A stretch of 64,000 nucleotides of DNA from Bacillota bacterium (GTDB lineage Bacteria > Bacillota > Clostridia > Christensenellales > UBA1242): NCBI GenBank assembly GCA_009787915.1, contig WQSK01000001.1, positions 7,865 to 71,864 on the forward strand, written 5' to 3'. This document shows, piece after piece, positions 36,401 through 43,986 of the stretch (the stretch's first letter is position 1; each line of letters starts with the position of its first letter). The notes beneath the pieces are model-generated. The model searched no databases. It was not told the origin of the DNA and saw nothing but the letters and a program-made list of their open reading frames with translations. The position numbers and the translations under genes were made by a program.

Positions 36401-38554
36401 CCGTCTGGCAGAACACTTACAGTTTCGGGTGCACCTTTTAACACATTGGTAACTCAAACTGGGACGGAGTTCAGAAACTTGACAAACCTATCGTTCTTGC
36501 CAACCGAAAGGGGTACGCATACGTTGATTATCACCGCAAGAAACAGGGCAAATGTTACCGTATACACACACGAGTTTGAAGTAGGCGGTACGGCGACAGT
36601 TATACCTGTGCTTGAGGGCGGGGCAACAACACTCCGTATCGGTCAAGTTGGTAACTTGCCAAGGTTGTATGTTTTCTATAATGATATTAGACACATTGTT
36701 GGTTCTGATAACAGAAGTATTGTTCCAGAAGCAACCCCAAATGGTACACCTATCGGGACATTCAACACACGTGTTCTTGCAACCAGCGACGAAAGTTGGA
36801 TTCCAAGCGTCCACTGGGATTCAGGAACAGTGTTCTTCCTAAGCGAGGATACATACACACTTGTATTTGAAATTTATCTAAACAGCGCTCCTGCTACTCC
36901 TATCACAGTTTATCGTCCTATCACAGTTACAGGTTTGACATCGGATGACTTTGATGTATCGCTTGACAGTTTCAGACAAGATTATCTTGCCCTCCCAGGT
37001 CGTGGTTTCACACACGCGAGTCCAACAGGCAGCGCAGGAACTTTCCGTGACTATAACATTTTGCCAGACTTTGTAAACCAAATCGCTGGTGACATGACAC
37101 TTTCTGATTTCCAACTTGACCAAGGTATGGTGCATAACAATGTTGTTGGTGCTACAGGGAGCCAACGTGATTCGTTCAGTTTCGGTCGTATCGTGCTTCC
37201 AAACGTTGCTCCTAATTTCAATGACCTCGTTCGTGCAGGTATGACACATCTTAGACCTGATGACATCCGTACTCGTACAACAGTTACACACAGCCGACGT
37301 CCAGCAACACCAATTTTTGATTCTGCCACAGGTACAGAGCAACACTTGATTGTCAACGGTTCACTTGCGGAACACTATTATTTCTTCCCAAGCGGTACTG
37401 TTGAGGTTCCAGTAGACGAAAGACGCAGACCAGGTGACGTCGGTATGCCTGCAACAATTCCAACTCCAACACCATCACTTGCAGACGCAGTTGCACAAAA
37501 TTTACGCAAAGTCGTTGACTACTATGGTAATGCTTGGTTCAGGGCAACTGCTGTGGCAACAGATACAGATTGGTTCACGTTTGACGATTATATCTATAAC
37601 CCAAGCCGACTTGTTGACCGTTCACAATCTCCTGATGGTATCTACACAATTGTTTACACGGTCACAATTCGCGGTATCAGCCAAACACGTGAATTCCGTA
37701 TTGCGGTCGGTGACGTTGCAATTCCTATAATCACATTCTTGGCTGATGAAGATGAACTCTTTGCCGACCGTGACCCAGGTGGCATGTTCACAATTGAAAC
37801 CGCACGTGACTTGGCGGTCAACCCAGCGGGCGGAAGAACAACAATCCAAGAAGAAGGTTTCTTTGCACCTTGGTGGGTTGCGCACAACATGGAAATCCGT
37901 ATTACCCGACCAAACGGTGACAACGTATCTTGGACAACCGACACAACTGCACCGATTGACGGAGCAAACCTATTCCGTACCCCTGCAGAGCAACTGATTA
38001 ATTTCTATGACAGCATGGAAGCGGTTGCGGGTGCAAACCCTCCTGCCGTAGGAACAAACCAATGGGGCTTCCCAATCACCAACGCAAATGACGAGATGAG
38101 CATGATTCGACGCGGTGCTGGTGACCGTGAGGGCAGACAATGGAGGTTTAGATTCCAAGACAGTGGGGACTATACAATCACATTTGAAATTCAAAGTGAC
38201 AGTGGGCAACGTACTTCGGTTTCAAGAACAGTTCGTATCAGCACTCCTGAAACACCGACCCGTATTGCTGCACAAACAATTTGGGGCGCCGTGTTGATTG
38301 TTATATCTTCAGGTTTGTTAATTGGTGTTATAGTTTACTTTATCCAAACTGGACGCAAGACAAAATTCCAGGGTACAGGCGGTAAACCAACCACTCCTGG
38401 ACCAAAAGGTGAAAAGAAGTTCATGGACCGCTTTAAGAAAAAAGACAAAGCGGACGCGCCTAAGGTCGAGGCTCCGAAAAAGGTTGATGCGCCAAAAGCG
38501 GATAAGGCTCCGAAAGCCGTTGCGGCCGACGAAGTCAAACCAAGTGACGAGTAA
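33464..38554 (+). CDS. Giant anchored surface protein (1696 aa)
   Basis: A signal peptide (basic start, hydrophobic ~15-35, then MAA-S cleavage near residue 43) leads into ~1580 residues of beta-rich extracellular sequence. It is poor in Cys and Lys and rich in Asn, Thr, Arg and Phe, and probably holds several Ig-like or cadherin-like modules that I cannot delimit by eye. Near the C-terminus is one membrane helix (IWGAVLIVISSGLLIGVIVY) followed by a ~75-residue Lys/Pro/Ala-rich cytosolic tail (KADAPKVEAPKK...). There is no LPXTG. Codons differ from neighbours (more TTC, AAC, CGT), as in strongly expressed genes. An S-layer-like or adhesive role is inferred. Confidence 0.8.
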   Translation: MTNFRRRSVLRKFAVLGIASIFVLTGFIGGAFVPLVQRAMAASLVPNMRIQNLPRPSVEIGTRIHEAGIPTVSGLGGGDIVYMALVRGGITEFRARTTANWSNTGVDMVVPLTAEYNRRAVYSWRIYLQRPAISPATGFRYDLLHSHNIDVYQGQFRFEIPTSARHYHDGNAISFIPNVAIPGQRVLMPLPNQFIDNAGNDLFDNNTPDVALMRRAILADWNRNQIPGVADSDDPANDAVNTQIANDPNLFRRLVWANTTIQFFGPGKGAAPRQIYTGNQVNDATGTNASRVFQSSLRGEFRAQFEFNHPRIQSRTSTDSWQVEGVTINTGGTSVTANEANIRENVVFTMPPAFGAMSGAFTLNQYFQLPLPTINIATRSDTDALDLPMGHVSFPNTNSMVSYTFITVEHFDLQNNRTNLYNNIRLTAENGYRFRPTTFGSFRFVYHTTTPFGVGFVEQIGANDPQYHNRVVVVQDGGQSFIQYTPHNLFRITNNAVAPSLRWTLPFNYHLVSTLTGDDAAAVTAYNAAMYNTALHILPTHTIALAEANPLFNLAANSPDRILEHIVPSSNTAIVERTQRDGALFNNAPDLSHFMPGMGSTPVTIIPTNGQIVIPALLGLNNVSSSRQLTYSITITRRRTDSADTDSVQFTTSPTAQLVNDTDRSVFRLDNRRPLIIEFGQGTAEVQRGRFTNGTQSEVHIRSFGNTQIPVAQTYEIAIEIIDNASVLGSGGNMMTPTIRHSFRIDDNIGNTVTDHQELRPSFSGTPNPVRTGLYVRDTLNFRELGVWCDSSNNVAVDYYIVWNTSAGAAADGFQTNAVRIQDRHIRSNTILFPLDVRSNPDAQPLITYLDANPSASFTIVAIARNRHALVSQVYNNFQPRSDTYPVDPTGRNDVLTFDELHTFLTATNIVEARDNLPAGTNISFSRFTLNNFGGGVAQTLALTPITGAVRDTRVNITANIRNAAAGQIDTNINAQVVTPSGRTLTVSGAPFNTLVTQTGTEFRNLTNLSFLPTERGTHTLIITARNRANVTVYTHEFEVGGTATVIPVLEGGATTLRIGQVGNLPRLYVFYNDIRHIVGSDNRSIVPEATPNGTPIGTFNTRVLATSDESWIPSVHWDSGTVFFLSEDTYTLVFEIYLNSAPATPITVYRPITVTGLTSDDFDVSLDSFRQDYLALPGRGFTHASPTGSAGTFRDYNILPDFVNQIAGDMTLSDFQLDQGMVHNNVVGATGSQRDSFSFGRIVLPNVAPNFNDLVRAGMTHLRPDDIRTRTTVTHSRRPATPIFDSATGTEQHLIVNGSLAEHYYFFPSGTVEVPVDERRRPGDVGMPATIPTPTPSLADAVAQNLRKVVDYYGNAWFRATAVATDTDWFTFDDYIYNPSRLVDRSQSPDGIYTIVYTVTIRGISQTREFRIAVGDVAIPIITFLADEDELFADRDPGGMFTIETARDLAVNPAGGRTTIQEEGFFAPWWVAHNMEIRITRPNGDNVSWTTDTTAPIDGANLFRTPAEQLINFYDSMEAVAGANPPAVGTNQWGFPITNANDEMSMIRRGAGDREGRQWRFRFQDSGDYTITFEIQSDSGQRTSVSRTVRISTPETPTRIAAQTIWGAVLIVISSGLLIGVIVYFIQTGRKTKFQGTGGKPTTPGPKGEKKFMDRFKKKDKADAPKVEAPKKVDAPKADKAPKAVAADEVKPSDE

Positions 38555-38581
38555 TCTTTTTTGACCAGACAACAGAATAAC

Positions 38582-38610
38582 AAAGCGGGGGTGGGAAACT
38601 CCCGTTTTTG
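38582..38610 (+). terminator. Probable terminator after surface protein gene
   Basis: AAAGCGGG pairs with CCCGTTTT across the loop GGTGGGAAACT, ending in five T. One G-T pair. Confidence 0.6.
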
Positions 38611-38616
38611 TTTAAT

Positions 38617-38690
38617 CTGGGTTTTTAACTGGGATATTTCTGGGTTTAATCCAGGTTTTTTCTGGGTTATTCTTGGGTTTAATCTGGGTT
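38617..38690. repeat. 11-bp periodic CTGGGTT array
   Basis: CTGGG or a close variant recurs at 38617, 38629, 38640, 38651 (CCAGG), 38662, 38673 (TTGGG) and 38684, about every 11 bp, separated by T-rich spacers. The reading frames are not protein-like. Spacing near one helical turn would put the sites on one face of the DNA. Confidence 0.55.
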
Positions 38691-38762
38691 CCGCGAACCC
38701 ATTCCCCAGTCGCTTTGCAACACCTCTTTTGCAAAAACCCCCGCCCTAACGGGCACCTTAGA

Positions 38763-38870
38763 AAAACCCCCGTCTGCCTTACGGCATCCACCCCCTTTAC
38801 AAAGGGGGAATTTTTACCCGAGCCCATTCCCCCTTTCTTAAAGGGGGTGTCGCAGAGCGACGGGGGTTTT
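38763..38870. repeat. MITE-like palindromic element
   Basis: A perfect 12-bp inverted repeat bounds the element (AAAACCCCCGTC at 38763-38774 and GACGGGGGTTTT at 38859-38870). Inside are two hairpins with the same 8-bp stem, CCCCCTTT/AAAGGGGG (38791-38808 and 38829-38847), and smaller ones (GCCTTACGGC, TCGCAGAGCGA). No coding capacity. A related fragment (ACCCCCGCCCTAACGGGC) lies just to the left. Confidence 0.65.
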
Positions 38871-38914
38871 AAAAAGCGCGCGCCCGTAAGAGGGGATGTT
38901 TACTGCCAATTCGC

Positions 38915-38943
38915 TTGACATATTATACCACACAATATATAAT
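38915..38943 (+). promoter_or_regulatory. Consensus promoter for gene 39043
   Basis: TTGACA (38915-38920), 17 bp, TATAAT (38938-38943): a perfect sigma-70 match. The start is at about 38950, giving a ~93-nt leader. Confidence 0.85.
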
Positions 38944-38949
38944 AATACT

Positions 38950-39042
38950 ATACCTCGCTGCCACTTGACTTTTTACCCTAAGGGGTAAGGGGTAAGGGGT
39001 TTTTTATTGCCTAAATTTCCCCTCAATCAAAAGGAGAAATTT
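38950..39042 (+). promoter_or_regulatory. Structured leader with three AAGGGG heptads (L1)
   Basis: The leader begins near ACCTCGCTGCCAC and holds AAGGGG at 38980, 38987 and 38994, exactly 7 nt apart, followed by six T. TTACCC just before can pair with a GGGGTAA. The gene's real Shine-Dalgarno (AAGGAG, 39031-39036) is further down. A closely similar leader lies at 40584-40635. Confidence 0.6.
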
Positions 39043-39936
39043 ATGACGAACGTAGATGCGGAACAAACAGGTTTCAGTAGAAAAGACATTGAAAACAAAG
39101 TAGGCACGATAAGGGCGAATGCCGAAAAACTTCTTGAGGATTATAATGCCCGCGCGGTTGTGTTCGACCCGAAAGAAATTGCCAAAGCGGAAACAGGATA
39201 TGTACAGGGCGGGACCAACTGGGACGGCAGGGGTTTCATGGAGGACATCTTGAGGCCTATGACACAGGTCGAGGTGAATCGGGTCATGGTGAACTTGCAA
39301 CAAAATATTTTGGAAATCCTTGATGCGGAAAAGAATCCAGAGTTAAACTCGGGGGAACTTAAAGGCAAAACCGTTATGGGAAAGTTTGGTTCCACAGTCA
39401 ATGGGTTCAAGGAACATAGAAATGTGTTTTCGCACCTCTTGTATCACAATATTTTGGCGAACGATACAAAGGACTGGGGCGGGAACAATAGTTCAAAGGG
39501 CAAATTGCTCTATCATTATGCGGACCTGAGGCGGGATGATTACGAAAGCCCAATAGAACAATCTAATTCAATGACCCGTGCATTAAAGTTTTTAAACAGT
39601 CACGAAAATGGATGTGACCATCGCATCGATGGTATAAAATCTGTTTACTGCGGTTTTGAATTTGACCGTGACGGAAATCATAGTTATGCTAACAAAAAAC
39701 GCGAAAGAGAGATTGACACTATGGTCAAGAACTATGATATCAAGGGCCTGACCGAAGTCGTTGAGAATTTGCTTGTTGGGGCTTTGCCAAATACATGGGG
39801 AAATGAAACCGAGAGAAGAAATATCATCAGGCAATATGGTGACCTAACCGAGTTGGTCGAGTGCGTAAAAATGCATCAAAAAATACACGACAAAGGCTTT
39901 CAAGTTGACTTGTCTACGCCAGAGCCAGAACTTTAA
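39043..39936 (+). CDS. Hypothetical protein
   Basis: A 297-residue soluble protein, not recognised, with alternating helical and polar stretches, several Asn/Gly-rich turns and no signal peptide. I chose ATG 39043 over TTG 39007 because AAGGAG lies 6 nt upstream. It has a perfect consensus promoter and a structured leader, which suggests regulated or strong expression. Two small CotF-like genes follow. Confidence 0.55.
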   Translation: MTNVDAEQTGFSRKDIENKVGTIRANAEKLLEDYNARAVVFDPKEIAKAETGYVQGGTNWDGRGFMEDILRPMTQVEVNRVMVNLQQNILEILDAEKNPELNSGELKGKTVMGKFGSTVNGFKEHRNVFSHLLYHNILANDTKDWGGNNSSKGKLLYHYADLRRDDYESPIEQSNSMTRALKFLNSHENGCDHRIDGIKSVYCGFEFDRDGNHSYANKKREREIDTMVKNYDIKGLTEVVENLLVGALPNTWGNETERRNIIRQYGDLTELVECVKMHQKIHDKGFQVDLSTPEPEL

Positions 39937-39984
39937 TTGTGTTTAACAATCCGCCCGCATGGACATAACTGTGTGGGAGGAACT

Positions 39985-40221
39985 ATGATTGCCGTAAAAA
40001 ACTTACAGAATCTAAACGAAATCTTGTTACAGGAAGAATTGTTGCAGGCCGTTGCAACGCATTATCTTGACATGGTGTCGGACAAAAACGCCACGAAACT
40101 TTTGGAAGAAATAATTAAGACCAGCAAAAAGAACCACGCCGAGGTTATAAGTTATCTGGAGCACGACCTTGGGAAAAAGCCGTTGTCAGGTGGGTTGGTG
40201 AATAAGGGAGGTAAAAAATGA
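39985..40221 (+). CDS. Small CotF/ferritin-like helical protein (1)
   Basis: A 78-residue protein that is mostly two helices (LNEILLQEELLQAVATHYLDM and NATKLLEEIIKTSKKNHAEVISYLEHDLG), in the style of small spore-coat CotF-like or ferritin-like proteins. A GGAGGAACT Shine-Dalgarno fixes the ATG at 39985. It overlaps the next gene by ATGA. The family call is tentative. Confidence 0.55.
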   Translation: MIAVKNLQNLNEILLQEELLQAVATHYLDMVSDKNATKLLEEIIKTSKKNHAEVISYLEHDLGKKPLSGGLVNKGGKK

Positions 40222-40478
40222 AAGCCTTGAACGACAAATTTATGATGCAGGATGTTTTGGCGCACTTGCGTGACTTGATGACGCAGGGCGGTATGGCAAT
40301 TCAGCATTCGAACTGTAAAAACATGCGCGCTGTGGTTGAAAACGTCACCAAGCGCACGACCGAGAACCAATTTTTGGTTTTCAAATACATGAACGAAAAC
40401 AATATGTACCCAATCAAAAACGTGACCGACCAGGAACTTTGCGAGGTCATAAATTGCCACACTAAACAGGCTAACTGA
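40218..40478 (+). CDS. Small CotF-like coat protein (2)
   Basis: An 86-residue protein with the two-helix pattern of CotF (MQDVLAHLRDLMTQGGMAIQHS, then NQFLVFKYMNENNMYPI). CotF proteins occur in spore coats, but also in non-sporulating relatives. It is coupled to the preceding gene and followed by a terminator. Confidence 0.6.
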   Translation: MKALNDKFMMQDVLAHLRDLMTQGGMAIQHSNCKNMRAVVENVTKRTTENQFLVFKYMNENNMYPIKNVTDQELCEVINCHTKQAN

Positions 40479-40501
40479 TTTGTGTATATCTTTGTTTATA
40501 A

Positions 40502-40526
40502 AACCCTGCACGGCGCGGGGTTTTTT
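40502..40526 (+). terminator. Terminator after coat-like genes
   Basis: An 8-bp stem AACCCTGC/GCGGGGTT (one T-G pair) with loop ACGGC, followed by six T. Confidence 0.85.
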
Positions 40527-40548
40527 GTTGCTTTGGAAAAACTTTCTA

Positions 40549-40577
40549 TTGACTCGCTCTGGTTCACGTGTCATAAT
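40549..40577 (+). promoter_or_regulatory. Promoter for SAP/HeH membrane gene
   Basis: TTGACT (40549-40554), 17 bp, CATAAT (40572-40577). The start is at about 40584. Confidence 0.7.
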
Positions 40578-40583
40578 ATACAC

Positions 40584-40635
40584 ATACCTCGTTGCTACTC
40601 GGCCTCGCAAGGGGCAAGGGGCAAGGGGCTTTTTT
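40584..40635 (+). promoter_or_regulatory. Leader with three AAGGGG heptads (L2)
   Basis: ACCTCGTTGCTAC near the 5' end, then AAGGGG at 40609, 40616 and 40623 (7-nt period), C, six T and the ATG at 40636. The last AAGGGG could act as the Shine-Dalgarno. The order of parts matches leader L1. Confidence 0.6.
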
Positions 40636-41190
40636 ATGCAAAAAATTCTTCATTACATACTTAGTTTCATTATTGGTGCGGGTATCGGATATTTGTTCTT
40701 TTGGCTATTCGACGGCTGGGGTTGGACGGCGACTCCGTTCGCGATAATAATCGCATTTTTCATTATTGGGTGGCTGGACGAAAGAGGGGATTCTGTGGAT
40801 TTCTATGAAGAAGATGAAGAACCAGAATCCAAAAAATTGGGAGATTGGACGTTGGGCGAATTACGTGACGAGTGTGCAGAGTTAAATATCAAAGGATATG
40901 GAACTATGACGAAAGACGAGTTGATACATGCCATATGCAAGCATGATTTTGAAAACGAATTTACTCCTGACGAAATGCGCAAGCATTTGAAAAGTCGTGG
41001 GCTTGAAGCCGATGGGTTGACACGGAAAGAAATGATTGACTTGAACAACGCGTATGACAACGACGAAGAAGATTACGAAAATTATACGCTCGAGTATCTA
41101 AAAGAACTATGTGATGAAAACAAAATTGGATACAAGTCTGGGAGTGGTAAAGATGAACTCGTTAAATTACTTGAAAAACATGACCTTTAG
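40636..41190 (+). CDS. Membrane protein with three SAP/Rho_N-like HeH motifs
   Basis: A 184-residue protein. Two membrane helices lie within residues 5-48. An acidic linker (DFYEEDEEPE) follows, then three helix-extension-helix motifs: WTLGELRDECAELNIKGYG...KDELIHAI, FTPDEMRKHLKSRGLE...KEMIDL and YTLEYLKELCDENKIGYKS...KDELVKLL. Such SAP/Rho_N/LEM-like motifs usually bind nucleic acid. A membrane anchor with three of them could tether DNA or RNA to the membrane (inference). The start is chosen from the position of the L2 leader. Confidence 0.7.
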   Translation: MQKILHYILSFIIGAGIGYLFFWLFDGWGWTATPFAIIIAFFIIGWLDERGDSVDFYEEDEEPESKKLGDWTLGELRDECAELNIKGYGTMTKDELIHAICKHDFENEFTPDEMRKHLKSRGLEADGLTRKEMIDLNNAYDNDEEDYENYTLEYLKELCDENKIGYKSGSGKDELVKLLEKHDL

Positions 41191-41199
41191 TGGTATAAT
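41171..41199 (+). promoter_or_regulatory. Promoter for gene 41206
   Basis: TTGAAA (41171-41176), 17 bp, TATAAT (41194-41199), 6 nt, ATG 41206. Leaderless type. Confidence 0.8.
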
Positions 41200-41205
41200 A
41201 ACATT

Positions 41206-41550
41206 ATGCTGGACAAACAAACATCAAAGTTTTTAAAAGTCATCGCGAAGATTTGCGAGGACGGAAGTTACAAGATTATTGAAAAGTCATTTTTGTCTGC
41301 CTACACAGCGTCGGTTGACCAAATGATTCGGTTTTTGCAAGACAATGAAATGATTGACGTCAAGTACAGCGACGAGGGTGTTTATTGCTTATCAGTTTTA
41401 CCAAAAGGTCGCGTGACAATTGAAACGGCTCGAACTGGTGGACGCAATCCAAAAATTGGGAATAGAAATCTTTTGATTTTAATCGGCGTAGCATTTCTTG
41501 CAAGTTTCATAGGCGCCTTTTTGGGAACACTTTTAGCAGGGGTGTTTTAA
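41206..41550 (+). CDS. Small tail-anchored protein, possible winged-helix domain
   Basis: A 114-residue protein. Residues 1-75 look like a compact helical/winged domain (helix SKFLKVIAKICEDG, turn, helix SVDQMIRFLQDNEMIDVKY, then a hairpin). A C-terminal membrane helix (about 88-112) anchors it. The next gene has the same layout, so the two may be diverged paralogues. Function unknown. Confidence 0.6.
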   Translation: MLDKQTSKFLKVIAKICEDGSYKIIEKSFLSAYTASVDQMIRFLQDNEMIDVKYSDEGVYCLSVLPKGRVTIETARTGGRNPKIGNRNLLILIGVAFLASFIGAFLGTLLAGVF

Positions 41551-41943
41551 ATGCTTAACCGAATTGAAACGCGAATCATGGATTATATTTTTTCGCGGTG
41601 CCGTGGAAAGAGGACGGTGCTTTTGCCACCCAAAGATATTTTGGACGGTATCGCGGTCGATAGTCGGGGCAATGTAATCACAAAATTTGAAATCACAAAA
41701 AAGCAACTGGAAGTCCACATGAAAAACATCGTGTTGGACGGCTATGTGGATTTTTCAAAAACCGCAGACAAGGACGGGGCCGAGTCTTTTGTTGTGACCC
41801 TGACCACAAGGGGCGAGGCATTTCGTCGTGAACGGAGCGATATCGTCCGAACCCGTTGGAGGTCTATTGGTTGGAAGATTTTTTTGACGCTCATAGGGGC
41901 GGGCTTGTCATCTATTGTTTGGCTTATCGTTAGGGCGTTGTAA
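41551..41943 (+). CDS. Small tail-anchored protein (second of pair)
   Basis: A 130-residue protein with an N-terminal helix-turn-helix-like part (LNRIETRIMDYIFSRC..., KKQLEVHMKNIVLDGYVDF, then a beta hairpin FVVTLTTRGEAF) and a C-terminal membrane helix (about 108-128). It directly follows its likely paralogue with no gap and precedes uvrB by 2 bp. Function unknown. Confidence 0.6.
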   Translation: MLNRIETRIMDYIFSRCRGKRTVLLPPKDILDGIAVDSRGNVITKFEITKKQLEVHMKNIVLDGYVDFSKTADKDGAESFVVTLTTRGEAFRRERSDIVRTRWRSIGWKIFLTLIGAGLSSIVWLIVRAL

Positions 41944-41945
41944 TT

Positions 41946-43955
41946 ATGGCAAAGTTTAAACTCGTTTCTAAATACACCCCGACGGGTGACCAGCCTCAGG
42001 CAATTGCATCGCTTGTGGACGGTGTAAAAAAGGGGGCTCGCGACCAAGTTTTGCTGGGTGTTACGGGGAGCGGAAAAACCTTTACAATGGCGAATGTCAT
42101 AAAACAACTGGGCAAGCCCGCACTTGTTATTGCGCATAACAAAACTTTGGCGGCCCAGTTGTGTAACGAGTTCCGCGCGTACTTTCCCGAAAACCGTGTA
42201 GAGTATTTTGTAAGTTACTATGATTACTATCAACCCGAAGCGTATTTGCCGTCGACCGATACTTATATTGAAAAAGATATGGCTATAAATTCCGAGATTG
42301 ATAAACTTCGCCACAGTGCGACGTGTTCTTTGGCGACACGAAAGGATGTTATTATTGTGGCTTCGGTGTCGTGTATCTATGGTCTTGGCGGTCCAAAAAA
42401 TTATTATGATATGGCGATATCACTAAGACCTGGTGAAAAAATGACGAGGGGGCAACTTATCAACAATCTTGTCAAAATACAATACAAGCGTGCAGGTGAT
42501 GATATTGAACGCTCGACGTTCCGTTCCAAGGGCGATGTTGTTGACATTATTCCGTCGTATACAACCCAGACGATGATACGTGTTTGCTTTATGGGGGATT
42601 TAATCGAATCCGTTACCGAAATGGATGCCCTCACGATGACAACAATTGCGGCGGTAAACCATGCTGCGATTTTTCCTGCGACTCACTATGTGGTGGGCTC
42701 GGACCAACTGGATGGTGCAATCAAACAAATTCGCACAGACCTTGATGATAGACTGGACCATTTAAAAAACAAAAACCTTATGATAGAGGAACATCGTTTG
42801 CGTCAACGCACAAACTATGACATAGAGATGATTCGCGAGATGGGGCATTGTACTGGGATAGAAAATTATAGCCGATACTTTGACGGGAGAAAACCTGGGG
42901 AGCCACCATATACTTTGGTGTCGTATTTCGGTGATGATTTTATCACGTTTATTGACGAGAGCCATATAACCGTCCCGCAAATCCGCGGTATGTACAATGG
43001 CGATAGGGCGAGGAAAACGACACTTGTGGATTTCGGGTTTAGATTGCCATCGGCTTTTGACAACCGACCATTGAATTTTACCGAGTTCAACAAACGTATC
43101 GGTCAGACTATCTATGTTTCCGCGACACCCGCAGAATACGAAGTTGAACGCGCCGACGGTGCGGTAATTGAACAGGTTATTCGACCAACAGGTTTGGTTG
43201 ACCCCGAGATTTTCATACGACCAAAGGGCAACCAAGTCACGGATTTGGTACAGGAAATCAAGACTTTGACAGAAAAACGCAGAGGCGAAGTTGAACCCAC
43301 GCGAAGCGACCAGGTCCAGCGGTACGTTGGCGCCAAAGTTTTGGTTACGACGCTCACAAAAAAGATGGCCGAGGATTTGACTGCGCACATGACATCAAAC
43401 GGGATTCGCGTGCGGTATTTACACAGCGACATTCATACGCTCGAACGTGTTGACCTTATCCAGGCACTTAGAAAAGACGAGTTTGATGTTGTCGTTGGGA
43501 TTAACCTCTTGCGAGAGGGTTTGGATATTCCCGAGGTCGAACTTGTGGCAATTTTGGATGCGGATAAAGAGGGTCTGTTTCGGTCGCGCAGGTCTTTGAT
43601 TCAGACGATTGGGCGGGCGGCCAGAAATGCTAAGGCTCGTGTTATTTTATATGCCGACAAAATGACCGACAGTATGACCGCCGCGATTAATGAAACTGAG
43701 CGCAGGCGCAAAATTCAACAGGCTTATAACAAAAAACACGGCATAACACCAAAGACGGTTTTTTCCGAGAGCAAAAATACTCTGTACGTTACCGACAAAG
43801 ACCAAAAGGATGCGCGCAAACTTTCCCGCGAACAAATACGGGACGAAATCGAGAAGTTGACCGCCCTTATGAACATTGCGTCTAGGTCTTTGGATTTTGA
43901 AACCGCGATTAAGTTTAGGGAAGAAATCACAAGATTGAAAGGGCAAAGGGGTTGA
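41946..43955 (+). CDS. uvrB: Excinuclease ABC subunit B
   Basis: The damage-verifying helicase of nucleotide excision repair, 669 residues. Walker A is GVTGSGKT (about 39-46). The beta-hairpin YYDYYQPEAYLP, the DESH helicase motif II (here IDESHITVPQ), QTIGRAARN and the C-terminal UVR domain (LMNIASRSLDFETAIKFREEI) are all present. It follows the tail-anchored gene pair closely. uvrA lies 0.5 kb downstream with its own promoter. Confidence 0.97.
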   Translation: MAKFKLVSKYTPTGDQPQAIASLVDGVKKGARDQVLLGVTGSGKTFTMANVIKQLGKPALVIAHNKTLAAQLCNEFRAYFPENRVEYFVSYYDYYQPEAYLPSTDTYIEKDMAINSEIDKLRHSATCSLATRKDVIIVASVSCIYGLGGPKNYYDMAISLRPGEKMTRGQLINNLVKIQYKRAGDDIERSTFRSKGDVVDIIPSYTTQTMIRVCFMGDLIESVTEMDALTMTTIAAVNHAAIFPATHYVVGSDQLDGAIKQIRTDLDDRLDHLKNKNLMIEEHRLRQRTNYDIEMIREMGHCTGIENYSRYFDGRKPGEPPYTLVSYFGDDFITFIDESHITVPQIRGMYNGDRARKTTLVDFGFRLPSAFDNRPLNFTEFNKRIGQTIYVSATPAEYEVERADGAVIEQVIRPTGLVDPEIFIRPKGNQVTDLVQEIKTLTEKRRGEVEPTRSDQVQRYVGAKVLVTTLTKKMAEDLTAHMTSNGIRVRYLHSDIHTLERVDLIQALRKDEFDVVVGINLLREGLDIPEVELVAILDADKEGLFRSRRSLIQTIGRAARNAKARVILYADKMTDSMTAAINETERRRKIQQAYNKKHGITPKTVFSESKNTLYVTDKDQKDARKLSREQIRDEIEKLTALMNIASRSLDFETAIKFREEITRLKGQRG

Positions 43956-43980
43956 CTTTTCGGACAAAACATGGTATGAT
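43952..43980 (+). promoter_or_regulatory. Promoter for gene 43987
   Basis: TTGACT (43952-43957, overlapping the uvrB stop), 17 bp, TATGAT (43975-43980), 6 nt, ATG 43987. Leaderless type. Confidence 0.75.
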
Positions 43981-43986
43981 TAACCC

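Noticed and set aside
38561..38918. Short frames in the repeat-rich gap
   Set aside because: They translate the 11-bp array and the palindromic element; products are low-complexity W/G/F or P-rich strings.
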